14,380 bases of DNA from JBBSEZ01 sp038239195. Lineage in GTDB: Bacteria > Planctomycetota > Planctomycetia > Gemmatales > Gemmataceae. Location of the stretch: positions 1 to 14,380 of the forward strand of contig JBBSEZ010000255.1 of assembly GCA_038239195.1 (NCBI GenBank), in the 5' to 3' direction. Made by a program: the position numbers and the translations under genes. Within the stretch, counting starts at the first letter, position 1; each line of letters starts with the position of its first letter. Positions 1-7,064 of the stretch are shown here, piece after piece. The notes under the pieces are model-generated. The model saw only the letters and a program-made list of their open reading frames with translations, did not search any database and was not told the DNA's origin.

Positions 1-41
1 CCAAAAACTAGACGCCGGCGGACCCCCACTTCATTTGGTTG

Positions 42-56
42 CCCCCCCCCCCCCCC
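42..56. repeat. 15-base poly-C run in low-complexity C/G sequence
   Basis: Fifteen consecutive C residues sit inside a stretch (about 42-120) made almost only of C and G runs. Nothing in 1-153 encodes a recognisable protein on either strand. On the minus strand kdpA would be expected here, just after kdpF, but no KdpA-like start appears. The run looks like a contig-end artefact or a hard-to-sequence G tract, so sequence accuracy in 1-120 is doubtful. Confidence 0.8.
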
Positions 57-153
57 GGCCCCCCCCGCCGCCCCGGGTCGGACCACACCCCCCCGGGGGC
101 CGGCGGGGGGCTGCCAGTTTGCCCCGGTGGCGAGGTATTTGGGAAAGCGCCAG

Positions 154-234
154 CTAGAACCACTCGGGGCGCAACAGCGCCACGAGCAGGTACGCGAACA
201 AAAAGAGGGTGACGAGAACGCTCAGCCAGATCAC
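154..234 (-). CDS. kdpF: KdpF, small subunit of the KdpFABC potassium-transporting ATPase
   Basis: This 26-residue protein starts with GTG at 234 and ends with TAG at 154-156. It begins VIWLSVLVTLFLFAYLLVAL and ends LLRPEWF. One transmembrane helix followed by a short tail of the form LLxPExF is the usual layout of KdpF, the lipid-like stabilising peptide of the high-affinity potassium pump in the inner membrane. The gene lies 12 bases downstream of the 31-residue membrane protein and would normally be followed directly by kdpA. No kdpA start is visible in the 153 bases left, so the operon is cut or degraded here. The call rests on the tail motif, size and helix, since so short a peptide gives little else. 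Confidence 0.75.
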   Translation of the reverse strand: MIWLSVLVTLFLFAYLLVALLRPEWF

Positions 235-246
235 AGCGGGCCCCTT

Positions 247-342
247 TCATACCTTGTCGCAGGCGATCACGAAAAGGAACATCAACCCCATTACCGCCAG
301 CCCCAGCAGAAACAGCGCGGGCAACCAGGTCGCCAGGTCCAT
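247..342 (-). CDS. 31-residue single-helix membrane protein upstream of kdpF
   Basis: The gene starts with ATG at 342 and ends with TGA at 247-249. Its product begins MDLATWLPALFLLGLAVMGL, continues as one hydrophobic helix (about residues 7-27) and ends ACDKV. A strong ribosome-binding site, GGAGGG, lies 6 bases before the ATG (plus-strand ccctcc, 349-354). Short proteins with a hydrophobic helix ending in a CDK/CDR-type tail are, from memory, often found just before kdpF in kdp operons, but I know no assigned function. It probably forms one transcript with kdpF. A role in pump assembly or in leader-type regulation of the operon is conjecture. Confidence 0.65.
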   Translation of the reverse strand: MDLATWLPALFLLGLAVMGLMFLFVIACDKV

Positions 343-754
343 GTGTTTCCCTCCGTTCCAGTGATGGAGGAAGGGACAACGCAACCCCCGCGCCGCCCCC
401 GAGGCAATGCCATAACTTTCGGGATTGAAGGAAGTTGCGCAAGATGGGCCGACGTCGCGCGACGCCCCAGAGCATGCAGAATGCCCGACCGGGGTTGCAA
501 GTTGCCCGATCGAAGGGTGCGGCCCTGCCGATGGTGGCGGCCGATCGCGAGAGGAGAGGCCAGCGCAGCGCCTTGCCGATCATTGAACTTGCTTCGCGGG
601 GAGGGCTCGGGTATCTGTCCGCTCGCAGGCGCCTGCGCTACGACAGCGCCGGCGGTTGTCTCTCTCCGGCCCGCCCGCCCCTTCACCAACCACGAGCCAC
701 CCAGGCCCTCAGCCGGCAGTTGTCGGGGGCGCCCGCCCCGGGAGGAGGAAGACC
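343..754. other. Divergent intergenic region between the kdp genes and treY
   Basis: About 410 bases separate the minus-strand kdp genes from the plus-strand treY, so promoters for both should lie here. No clear -35/-10 pair is visible. The motif GCCGAT or GCCCGAT/C recurs at about 482, 503, 526, 539 and 574, and could be a binding-site cluster. An open frame at 435-758 ends in a TGA overlapping the treY ATG, but its Arg/Gly/Pro-rich translation resembles no protein, and I regard it as chance. Confidence 0.5.
741..750 (+). promoter_or_regulatory. Ribosome-binding site that fixes the treY start
   Basis: The purine run GGAGGAGGAA ends 4 bases before the ATG at 755. An in-frame ATG 99 bases upstream, at 656, has no comparable site, and the intervening codons give a Pro/Gly/Ser-rich peptide. 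The start at 755 is therefore preferred. Confidence 0.75.
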
Positions 755-3700
755 ATGACGATCCCCGCGTGGACCAGTCGGTTCCGTCCGGCCGAGAACG
801 GACTGCGCCTGCTCGCGCCCGGCGACGGCCAGGCGATGGACGAAGGCCGGGCCTGCGAGCTCTACCGGGAGTTGATCCAGGACGCCTACCCAGAGCTCCA
901 GCGGCGGGCGGAAGAGGGCGAGGAGAGCGCGGCGCGCTGGCTCGAACGGCTGCTCGCCCTTGGCGAGCACCTCGGGGCCCGCGTCGCGGCCTCGGGCGAG
1001 AAGGGGGCCGGTGCGGCGGGGGCGGCCGACGCGCTCGTGAAGGAGGGCCTGGCACGGCGGCGCGTCCCGGGAGCTACCTATCGGCTTCAGTTCAACCGAG
1101 GCTTCACGTTCCGCGATGCCCGCGAGTTGGTGCCCTACCTGCACGCTCTGGGCATCAGCGACTGTTACGCCTCGCCCGTCCTCCAGGCCCGCGCCGGCAG
1201 CAGCCACGGCTACGACATCTGCGACCACAGCCGGCTCAGCCCCGAGCTCGGCGGGGAGGAGGAGTTTACGGCCTTCGCCGACGCCCTGCGCGAGCACGGC
1301 ATGGGGCTGGTGCTCGACGCGGTGCCCAACCACATGGGCATCGAGGGCCCCGGGAATGCCTGGTGGGCCGACGTGCTGGAGAACGGCCCCGGCTCCGCCT
1401 ACGCCCCCTTTTTCGACGTCGATTGGGCCCCTGTCAACCCCGCCCTGGAGAACAAGGTCCTCCTGCCCCTCCTCGAGGACCAGTACGGCAAGGTGCTGGA
1501 AGCAGGCAAGGTCCGCCTGGACTACGAGGACGGCGCCTTCTCCCTCCACTACTACCAGCACCTGCTCCCGGTGGCCCCCTGTACCTATCCCGCCGTGCTC
1601 GAGAACGCGCACGGCGCCCTGGCAAGTACGCTCGGGGACAGCCACGACCACCTGCGCGAGCTCCGCAGCGTGCTGACCGCGCTGCGCTACTTGCCCCCGC
1701 GCACCGACCCGGCCGCCGACAAGGTCGCCGAGCGCCACCGCGAGAAGGAGGTCATCAAGCGCCGTCTCGCGGCCCTGAGCGCGGCCAGCCCCGACGTCCG
1801 GGCCGCCATCGACGGTGCGGTGCGGGCCTTCAACGGCTCTCCCGGCGCCCCGCGCAGCTTCGACCTGCTGCATGGGCTGATCGAGCGCCAGTCCTACCGG
1901 CTGGCCTTCTGGCGCGTCGCGGCCGAGGAGATCAACTACCGCCGCTTCTTCGACGTCAACGAGCTGGCGGCGATCCGCATGGAGCTCCCGGAGGTGTTCC
2001 GCGCCGCCCACCAGGTGCTCTTCCGGCTGCTGGCCGAGGGCAAGGCGACCGGGCTGCGCATCGACCACCCCGACGGCCTGCGCGACCCCGCCGCCTACTT
2101 CCGCCAGTTGCAGGAGCATTACCTCCTGGCCCGCGCCGACGCCTCCCTCGGCGCCCGGCCCGAGGGCCTGGAGCGCGAGGTAGCAGCGCGCCTGAGCGCT
2201 GGGGTGGGCGGCTGGCCGCTCTACGTGGTGGCCGAGAAGATCCTCGCCGACGGCGAGGCGCTGCCGCCCGACTGGGCGGTGGACGGCACCACCGGCTACG
2301 ACTTCCTCAACGCCGTCAACGGCCTGTTCATCGACGCCGAGGGGCGCGACGCCTTCGACCGCATCTACCGCTTGTTCACCGGCGCCTCCGCCAGCTACGA
2401 GCAGCTCGTCACCTCCGCCAAGAAGATGACGATGCTGGTGTCGATGGCCAGCGAGATCAACGCCCTGGCCCACCAGCTCGACCGCATCTCCGAGCGCAAC
2501 CGCCTGTGCCGCGACTTCACGCTGAACAGCCTCACGTTCGCGTTGCGCGAGGTCATCGCCTGCCTGCCCGTTTACCGCACCTACATCACCGGGCCCGAGG
2601 CGGTCACCGTGCAGGACCGCCTGGTTGTCGAGGCGGCGGTCGAGGAGGCCAAGCGCCGCAACCCGCGCACTGCCGAGGCCATCTTCGACTTCGTGCGCGA
2701 CGCCGTGTTGCTGCGCGGCGTGCAGGACTTCCCCGAGGCCGACCGGCCGCGGCTGGTCGAGTGGGCCCTGAAGTTCCAGCAGTTGACCGGGCCAATCATG
2801 GCCAAGAGCGTCGAGGACACGGTCTTCTACACCTTCAACCGACTCGTGTCGCTCAACGAGGTGGGCGGGGCCCCCGACCAGTACGGGACGTCGGTGACGA
2901 CCTTCCACCGCCGCAACGCCGAGCGCCTCGAGCGCTGGCCGCACTCGCTGCTGTGTACCTCGACGCACGACACCAAGCGGAGCGAGGACGTGCGGGCGCG
3001 CCTCAACGCCCTGTCGGAGATGGCGGGCGAGTGGCAATCGGCCCTGGCGCGCTGGGGCCGGCTCAACTCCTCGAAGAAGGTCGTCGTCGAGGACCACCCG
3101 GCGCCGGACCGCAACGACGAATACCTGCTCTACCAGGCGCTCCTCGGCGCCTGGCCGGCGGGTGCCATTGCAAGCGGGGGCCTGGCCCCGTTCCGCGGCC
3201 GCATCGCCGAGTACGTGCAGAAGGCGACCAAGGAGGCCAAGGTCCACACGAGCTGGATCAACCCCAACGAGGAGTACGACGACGCCGTGCGCCAGTTCGT
3301 CGCCCGCCTCCTCCCCGATCGGGTGGAGGGCCCGTTCCTCAACGACCTGGTTGCCTTGCAGCGACGCGTGGCGTACTTCGGGCACTTCAACTCGCTGGCC
3401 CAGGTGCTCTTGAAGCTGACCAGCCCCGGCGTGCCCGACCTCTACCAGGGCTGCGAGCTGTGGGACTTCAGCCTCGTCGATCCCGACAACCGCCGCCCGG
3501 TGGATTATGAGTTGCGGCGCGAGGCCCTCGCCGACTTGCAGAAGCGCATTGCCGGGGCTGGGGACGACCTGGCGCCACTGGCAAGCGCATTGGTGGAGAG
3601 CGCGGCCGACGGAAAGGTAAAGGCGTACCTGACCTACCAGGCGTTGAACTTCCGCCGGGCCCATGAGGGCCTGTTCGTCGGCGGGGACTACCTGCCGGTG

Positions 3701-4003
3701 GAGGCGACGGGGCCGCGGCGCGACCACGTGTGCGCCTTCGCCCGCTCGGCGGGCGACGACGCGATGCTGGTGGTGGTGCCCCGTCTGGTGGTGCGGCTCG
3801 CCGACGGGGCAGAGCGGCCGCCGCTGGGGCCGGAGGTGTGGGGCAAGACCGGGCTGCTGCTGCCGCCCCATCTGGCGGGGCGGAGCTACCGCAACGTCTT
3901 CACGGGAGAGGTGCTGGCGTCGGGCGGGGACGCGCGCGCCGCGGGGCCTTTGCTCGGGGAGGTGCTGGGGCGGTTCCCCGTGGCGCTGCTGGGGTCGAGC
4001 TGA
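755..4003 (+). CDS. treY: Maltooligosyl trehalose synthase (TreY, GH13 family)
   Basis: The 1082-residue product rearranges the reducing-end alpha-1,4 bond of maltooligosaccharides to alpha,alpha-1,1, making maltooligosyl trehalose in the cytoplasm; TreZ then releases trehalose. The family signature begins at about residue 104 (VPGATYRLQFNRGFTF) and continues through ASPVLQARAGSSHGYD and LDAVPNHMGI. The GH13 catalytic residues are visible: nucleophile Asp437 in GLRIDHPDGL, acid Glu494 in VVAEKIL, and Asp739 in STHDTKRSED. The C-terminal part carries SPGVPDLYQGCELWDFSLVDPDNRRPVDY, also typical (shown here split: SPGVPDLYQGCE, then LWDFSLVDPDNRRPVDY). Most TreY proteins begin a few residues before the TYRLQ motif, so the roughly 100-residue, helix-rich N-terminus is extra. 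Neither treZ nor treX is in the window. The start at 755 is chosen for its strong ribosome-binding site. Confidence 0.97.
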   Translation: MTIPAWTSRFRPAENGLRLLAPGDGQAMDEGRACELYRELIQDAYPELQRRAEEGEESAARWLERLLALGEHLGARVAASGEKGAGAAGAADALVKEGLARRRVPGATYRLQFNRGFTFRDARELVPYLHALGISDCYASPVLQARAGSSHGYDICDHSRLSPELGGEEEFTAFADALREHGMGLVLDAVPNHMGIEGPGNAWWADVLENGPGSAYAPFFDVDWAPVNPALENKVLLPLLEDQYGKVLEAGKVRLDYEDGAFSLHYYQHLLPVAPCTYPAVLENAHGALASTLGDSHDHLRELRSVLTALRYLPPRTDPAADKVAERHREKEVIKRRLAALSAASPDVRAAIDGAVRAFNGSPGAPRSFDLLHGLIERQSYRLAFWRVAAEEINYRRFFDVNELAAIRMELPEVFRAAHQVLFRLLAEGKATGLRIDHPDGLRDPAAYFRQLQEHYLLARADASLGARPEGLEREVAARLSAGVGGWPLYVVAEKILADGEALPPDWAVDGTTGYDFLNAVNGLFIDAEGRDAFDRIYRLFTGASASYEQLVTSAKKMTMLVSMASEINALAHQLDRISERNRLCRDFTLNSLTFALREVIACLPVYRTYITGPEAVTVQDRLVVEAAVEEAKRRNPRTAEAIFDFVRDAVLLRGVQDFPEADRPRLVEWALKFQQLTGPIMAKSVEDTVFYTFNRLVSLNEVGGAPDQYGTSVTTFHRRNAERLERWPHSLLCTSTHDTKRSEDVRARLNALSEMAGEWQSALARWGRLNSSKKVVVEDHPAPDRNDEYLLYQALLGAWPAGAIASGGLAPFRGRIAEYVQKATKEAKVHTSWINPNEEYDDAVRQFVARLLPDRVEGPFLNDLVALQRRVAYFGHFNSLAQVLLKLTSPGVPDLYQGCELWDFSLVDPDNRRPVDYELRREALADLQKRIAGAGDDLAPLASALVESAADGKVKAYLTYQALNFRRAHEGLFVGGDYLPVEATGPRRDHVCAFARSAGDDAMLVVVPRLVVRLADGAERPPLGPEVWGKTGLLLPPHLAGRSYRNVFTGEVLASGGDARAAGPLLGEVLGRFPVALLGSS

Positions 4004-4014
4004 ACCTGGCCGTT

Positions 4015-4039
4015 GCCGGGCCCCTTTCATTTCCCCGGC
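4015..4039. terminator. Weak hairpin between convergent treY and the SGNH gene
   Basis: GCCGGG (4015-4020) pairs with CCCGGC (4034-4039) across a 13-base loop, in the 79-base gap between two convergent stop codons. The stem is only six pairs and has no U tract, so use as a terminator in either direction is possible but unproven. Confidence 0.3.
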
Positions 4040-4082
4040 TCATTCGCCCCTTATGCTTGCGGGCGTGGAAATCTCTCTATGT

Positions 4083-5135
4083 TCAAGGGCTAGCTGGGAC
4101 AGCGGCACGGTCCAACATCGGCCGCAGCACCTCCCGACCAAACCGAGTGGTATATTGCGCGGCGCCCTTCAACCAAAGGTGGTGTCCGTCCAGGAAGCCA
4201 TCGTCGTCCACCCATTGACGGGCATCGACAACCGGAACGTCATACGCCGCGGCTGTGCGGCAGATGAAATCCACCAAGCGCGAGCTCTCGGCGTAGGCCG
4301 CACGAAAGACCGACGACTCCGGCGGAATGACGAGCGCGGCCGTCAAGTGCTCCTGCTTGCAAAGGGCAAGCAACTTGCGCAGGTCGCGGACGGGCCGTTC
4401 GGCCAGTTGGGCGTCCTGCAAGCTGGCTTGGTATTGGTCGAGAGCTCTGCGGGTCCACTCCGCGGTCTGCTCCGGAGTGCCCTTGGGGCTGTCGAACCAA
4501 CCGTGGCTGTCCCGGCCCAGCCGCTGCCCAGGCCCCGGCAGCGGGCCGGCCGGGACGTCGAGACTCAAGGCGTCGCGCAGCTCGGCCTGGTGGCGGTAGG
4601 CAGGCAGGAGGCGGGGGGGGCCCCAGCGGCGCAGCACGATCTCGGGGCGCGTATACGAAGGATACACTCTGGCCAACTCGGCCACGGTGAGCCGGGCGGG
4701 GTCCAACTGGCGCTCCTCCAGAAGGCGCGCCCCACCCCGTTGGCTGAACGAGATCGGCATCGCTTCCAGGAACACGAGGTCCGGCCGTATGCCGTCGGCC
4801 AGCAATCGGCGCAGGGCGATCTGCTGCATCAGCGGGCCGCCGCCGGGAATCCCGAAGTTGTAAACCAACGGGGTGACGCCATCGGCCGGCTGGCTCAACT
4901 GGATGGCTCGCAAGGCTTGCTCGGTGCGCGAGCTGCCCAGGGCCACGACGAGCGGCCGGCCGGGCGCGGCCTCCCGCAGCCCTGCCAGACCGGCGCGGAG
5001 GAGGGCGTACTCCGGGTCGCGCACGGCCGTCCACCAGCGGTCAACCGCCAGCCCCAGGGTTAGCTGCACCCCGACGAAGCTCGCCAGCATCCACAGCATC
5101 TCGGTCCGATGGCGCCACTGTTTCGTCCGCCGCAT
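4083..5135 (-). CDS. Membrane-anchored SGNH/DltD-like protein, partner of the MBOAT acyltransferase
   Basis: The 350-residue product has a positively charged start (MRRTKQWRHR) and one hydrophobic segment at about residues 13-31, so it is probably anchored in the inner membrane with its bulk outside the cytoplasm. VVALGSSRTEQAL (Ser68/Ser69) resembles the catalytic serine block of SGNH hydrolase-like proteins. Near the C-terminus DGHHLWLKGA gives a DxxH pair (Asp316, His319), the usual Asp-His of that fold. YNFGIPGGG at 92-100 could be the oxyanion block. It starts 21 bases after the MBOAT stop, with GGGAGGGG just before the ATG, so the two are surely co-transcribed. By analogy with AlgJ/AlgX or DltD it may pass an acetyl group to a polymer; the substrate is unknown. 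Assignment to a precise family is uncertain. Confidence 0.8.
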   Translation of the reverse strand: MRRTKQWRHRTEMLWMLASFVGVQLTLGLAVDRWWTAVRDPEYALLRAGLAGLREAAPGRPLVVALGSSRTEQALRAIQLSQPADGVTPLVYNFGIPGGGPLMQQIALRRLLADGIRPDLVFLEAMPISFSQRGGARLLEERQLDPARLTVAELARVYPSYTRPEIVLRRWGPPRLLPAYRHQAELRDALSLDVPAGPLPGPGQRLGRDSHGWFDSPKGTPEQTAEWTRRALDQYQASLQDAQLAERPVRDLRKLLALCKQEHLTAALVIPPESSVFRAAYAESSRLVDFICRTAAAYDVPVVDARQWVDDDGFLDGHHLWLKGAAQYTTRFGREVLRPMLDRAAVPASP

Positions 5136-5156
5136 GGCATCCCCTCCCTGGAGCCG

Positions 5157-6581
5157 TCAGAACTGGAAGTAGATGAATGCCTTGCTGGCGTTGGGCGCGG
5201 CGATCAGGGCCAGCGTCGCCGCCGCCCCGAAACTGGCCCCGCGCATCCACAGTGGCACGTGTTCCCAGAGGCCCACCCAGCGATCGCGGTGTCCCAGGAA
5301 ATGACACAGCGCCACCAGGGCGAACGTGAGATACAGGCCGTGTACCTGCATGGTCAGCCCGGCGCCTGCTGTAGGCACAAACATGTGGGCGAGGCTCTCT
5401 CCCGCAGCGACCAAACTGGTCGAGCGAAACACCACGAGCGTCAGACAGAAACAGACGAAGGTCAACGCCACGCGCAGCATCGTCCCCGGCGAGGACCTTA
5501 GGGCCGCGGTCAACGTGGGCCGCCGGGAGCACCAGGGCTGGAAGGCCGTATGGATCGCGAGCAGTAAACCGTTGAGGAAGCCCCATGCCACGTAATTCCA
5601 GCTCGCACCGTGCCAGAGCCCGCACAGGGTCATCATCAAGAGAAGGTTGAAATAAGTTCTCCCCCGCGAACCGCGACTGCCGCCCAGTGGGAAGAAGAGG
5701 TAGTCGCGAATCCAACTGGAAAGCGAAATGTGCCAACGCCGCCAGAGCTCCGCCATGTTCGCCGACAAGAACGGCAGGTTGAAGTTCGGCGCCAGGTGGT
5801 AGCCCAGCAAGTGGGCCAGCCCCAGCGCCATGTCCGTGTAGCCAGAGAAATCGCAGTAGACCTGGAGAGCGTAGGCGATCGTGGCCATCCAAAGGGCGTA
5901 GCTCCCGTAAGTCCCCGCGTCGGCGAAGACGGGATCGACGTAGAGGGCCATCCGGTCGGCGATGGCCAGTTTCTTGAACAGTCCCACGAGAATGAGCCAG
6001 GCGCCGGCATTGCCGCGCCGCCAACTCCAATGCTTGCGACGCGCGACCTGCGGCAAGAAGTCGCGGGCGCGCACGATCGGCCCGGCCACCAGATGCGGGA
6101 AGAACAGGACAAACAGCATGAAGTGAGCAAGGTTGCGTTCGGCTCGAATCTTGCGACTATAAACATCGACGGTGTAGTTGATGGCCTCGAAGGTGTAGAA
6201 GGAGATGCCGATGGGCAGGATGACTCGAAGCACCGGGAGGGACAAGTGGAAGTTTGCCGCCCCCGCCGCGACCTCCAACGAGTGGAGGAAGAAGTTCACG
6301 TACTTGAACCAGCAGAGCAGCCCCAGGTTCATGACGAGACTGGCCAGCAACAGCAACTTGCGCGGCCGCGGGGCCGACCAGGTCTCCATGGCGCGGGCGA
6401 CCAGGTAGTCCATGAGCGTGGAGGCCCCGAGCACGAAGGCCAGGCGGTAGTCCCAGCAGGCGTAAAAGTAGAAGCTCGCCGCCAGCAGGAGATAGACCCG
6501 AGCCTTGTGCCAGGGCAAGAGCCAGTAGGTGAAGAAGACGGCCAGGAAAAAGAGGCAAAATTGCGGGGAACAGAACAGCAT
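5157..6581 (-). CDS. AlgI-like MBOAT family membrane O-acyltransferase
   Basis: The 474-residue polytopic inner-membrane protein transfers acyl, usually acetyl, groups across the membrane for modification of exported polymers. Family marks include FPHLVAGPIVRARDFLPQ (161-178), DFSGYTDMALGLAHLLGY (244-261), ELWRRWHISLSSWIRDYLF (278-296) and CGLWHGASWNYVAWG (320-334). His324 in the last matches the invariant MBOAT histidine, and His284 is the second conserved one. Hydrophobic helices cover most of the chain from residue 3 onward. The frame stays open about 106 codons further upstream, but the ATG at 6581 is preferred because GGAGGG precedes it by about 9 bases and hydrophobic sequence starts at once. 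It is the first gene of an operon with the SGNH-like gene. AlgI itself acts on alginate; here the polymer is not known, so I give no symbol. Confidence 0.95.
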   Translation of the reverse strand: MLFCSPQFCLFFLAVFFTYWLLPWHKARVYLLLAASFYFYACWDYRLAFVLGASTLMDYLVARAMETWSAPRPRKLLLLASLVMNLGLLCWFKYVNFFLHSLEVAAGAANFHLSLPVLRVILPIGISFYTFEAINYTVDVYSRKIRAERNLAHFMLFVLFFPHLVAGPIVRARDFLPQVARRKHWSWRRGNAGAWLILVGLFKKLAIADRMALYVDPVFADAGTYGSYALWMATIAYALQVYCDFSGYTDMALGLAHLLGYHLAPNFNLPFLSANMAELWRRWHISLSSWIRDYLFFPLGGSRGSRGRTYFNLLLMMTLCGLWHGASWNYVAWGFLNGLLLAIHTAFQPWCSRRPTLTAALRSSPGTMLRVALTFVCFCLTLVVFRSTSLVAAGESLAHMFVPTAGAGLTMQVHGLYLTFALVALCHFLGHRDRWVGLWEHVPLWMRGASFGAAATLALIAAPNASKAFIYFQF

Positions 6582-6603
6582 CGAAGACCACCCTCCACTC
6601 CCT

Positions 6604-6617
6604 GGAACGATCGTTCC
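6604..6617. promoter_or_regulatory. Perfect 14-bp palindrome before the MBOAT operon
   Basis: GGAACGATCGTTCC is a perfect inverted repeat with no spacer, 22 bases upstream of the MBOAT start codon. Its position suits an operator for a dimeric repressor in the leader or core promoter, though no matching regulator gene is in the window. Four or five such 14-mers per 10^9 bases of random pairing make chance possible but unlikely at this site. Confidence 0.4.
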
Positions 6618-6806
6618 CCGATGCAACGGGCGGATAACGTGCCGGGCGCTGCCGATCCAGTCAAAAGTTCCCTTCCGCCTGACAGGAGCGACGAACTGCC
6701 GGGACCTTGGGCCCGATCTTTCAGTCCTGAATCGGGCCGGAGGGGGCGGGCGGCTCTCCGGGCGCGTCTCCTTTAACTCTCGGCATTTCGCACGATGGAG
6801 ATTGTA

Positions 6807-6911
6807 AATTGCCTGATTTATCCGAGAAGACGTCGCAACGGGCACAGGCGAGGAAAGCGGTGCGGGCGGCGGTAGGCATTTTCTCGCGGAAGCCCGCACA
6901 GTCAGGCAATT
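6807..6911. repeat. 10-bp inverted repeat with nested arms upstream of the porin gene
   Basis: AATTGCCTGA at 6807-6816 is exactly complementary to TCAGGCAATT at 6902-6911. Inside it CGAGAA (6823-6828) can pair with TTCTCG (6881-6886), and TGCGGG (6861-6866) with CCCGCA (6893-6898), though the last two pairings cross. It may be a folded untranslated leader, a small RNA or the ends of a tiny element. Confidence 0.35.
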
Positions 6912-7064
6912 CGGCCAAGAAGTTCTTTGTGGGGCGTGCCGATATTAAGGGCAAGCCCCGCAAAGTGCCCCCCGGCCGATCATCCGACCGGCCGCCCCTC
7001 GGTTCGGCCTGGTCGGGGCCCCGAACGCGCCCTCGGTTCATTCCATCCCCGAAGAGGCTCCGCG

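Larger units (their letters stand above)
6582..7064. other. Divergent control region between the MBOAT operon and the porin gene
   Basis: About 480 bases hold no convincing gene. The region must carry promoters for both the minus-strand acyltransferase operon and the plus-strand porin. Besides the palindrome at 6604-6617, a 10-bp perfect inverted repeat AATTGCCTGA (6807-6816) and TCAGGCAATT (6902-6911) encloses 85 bases, with a nested CGAGAA/TTCTCG pair (6823-6828 and 6881-6886). The translations across it are basic and low in complexity. Confidence 0.5.

Noticed and set aside
237..250. The 14-mer CGGGCCCCTTTCAT occurs near 237 and again near 4017
   Set aside because: One shared 14-mer in a 14-kb window is expected by chance at this base content, and the contexts differ.
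435..758. 107-codon frame whose stop overlaps the treY start (ATGA)
   Set aside because: The overlap looks like translational coupling, but the peptide is basic and low in complexity, with no ribosome-binding site.
127..3510. A 1127-codon plus-strand frame overlapping treY
   Set aside because: Arg/Pro/Gly-rich translation in another frame of treY, without domains.
683..4030. A 1115-codon open frame antisense to treY
   Set aside because: It mirrors treY almost exactly. GC-rich third positions remove stops on the opposite strand. The translation is Val/Gly/Ala/Glu-rich with no motif.
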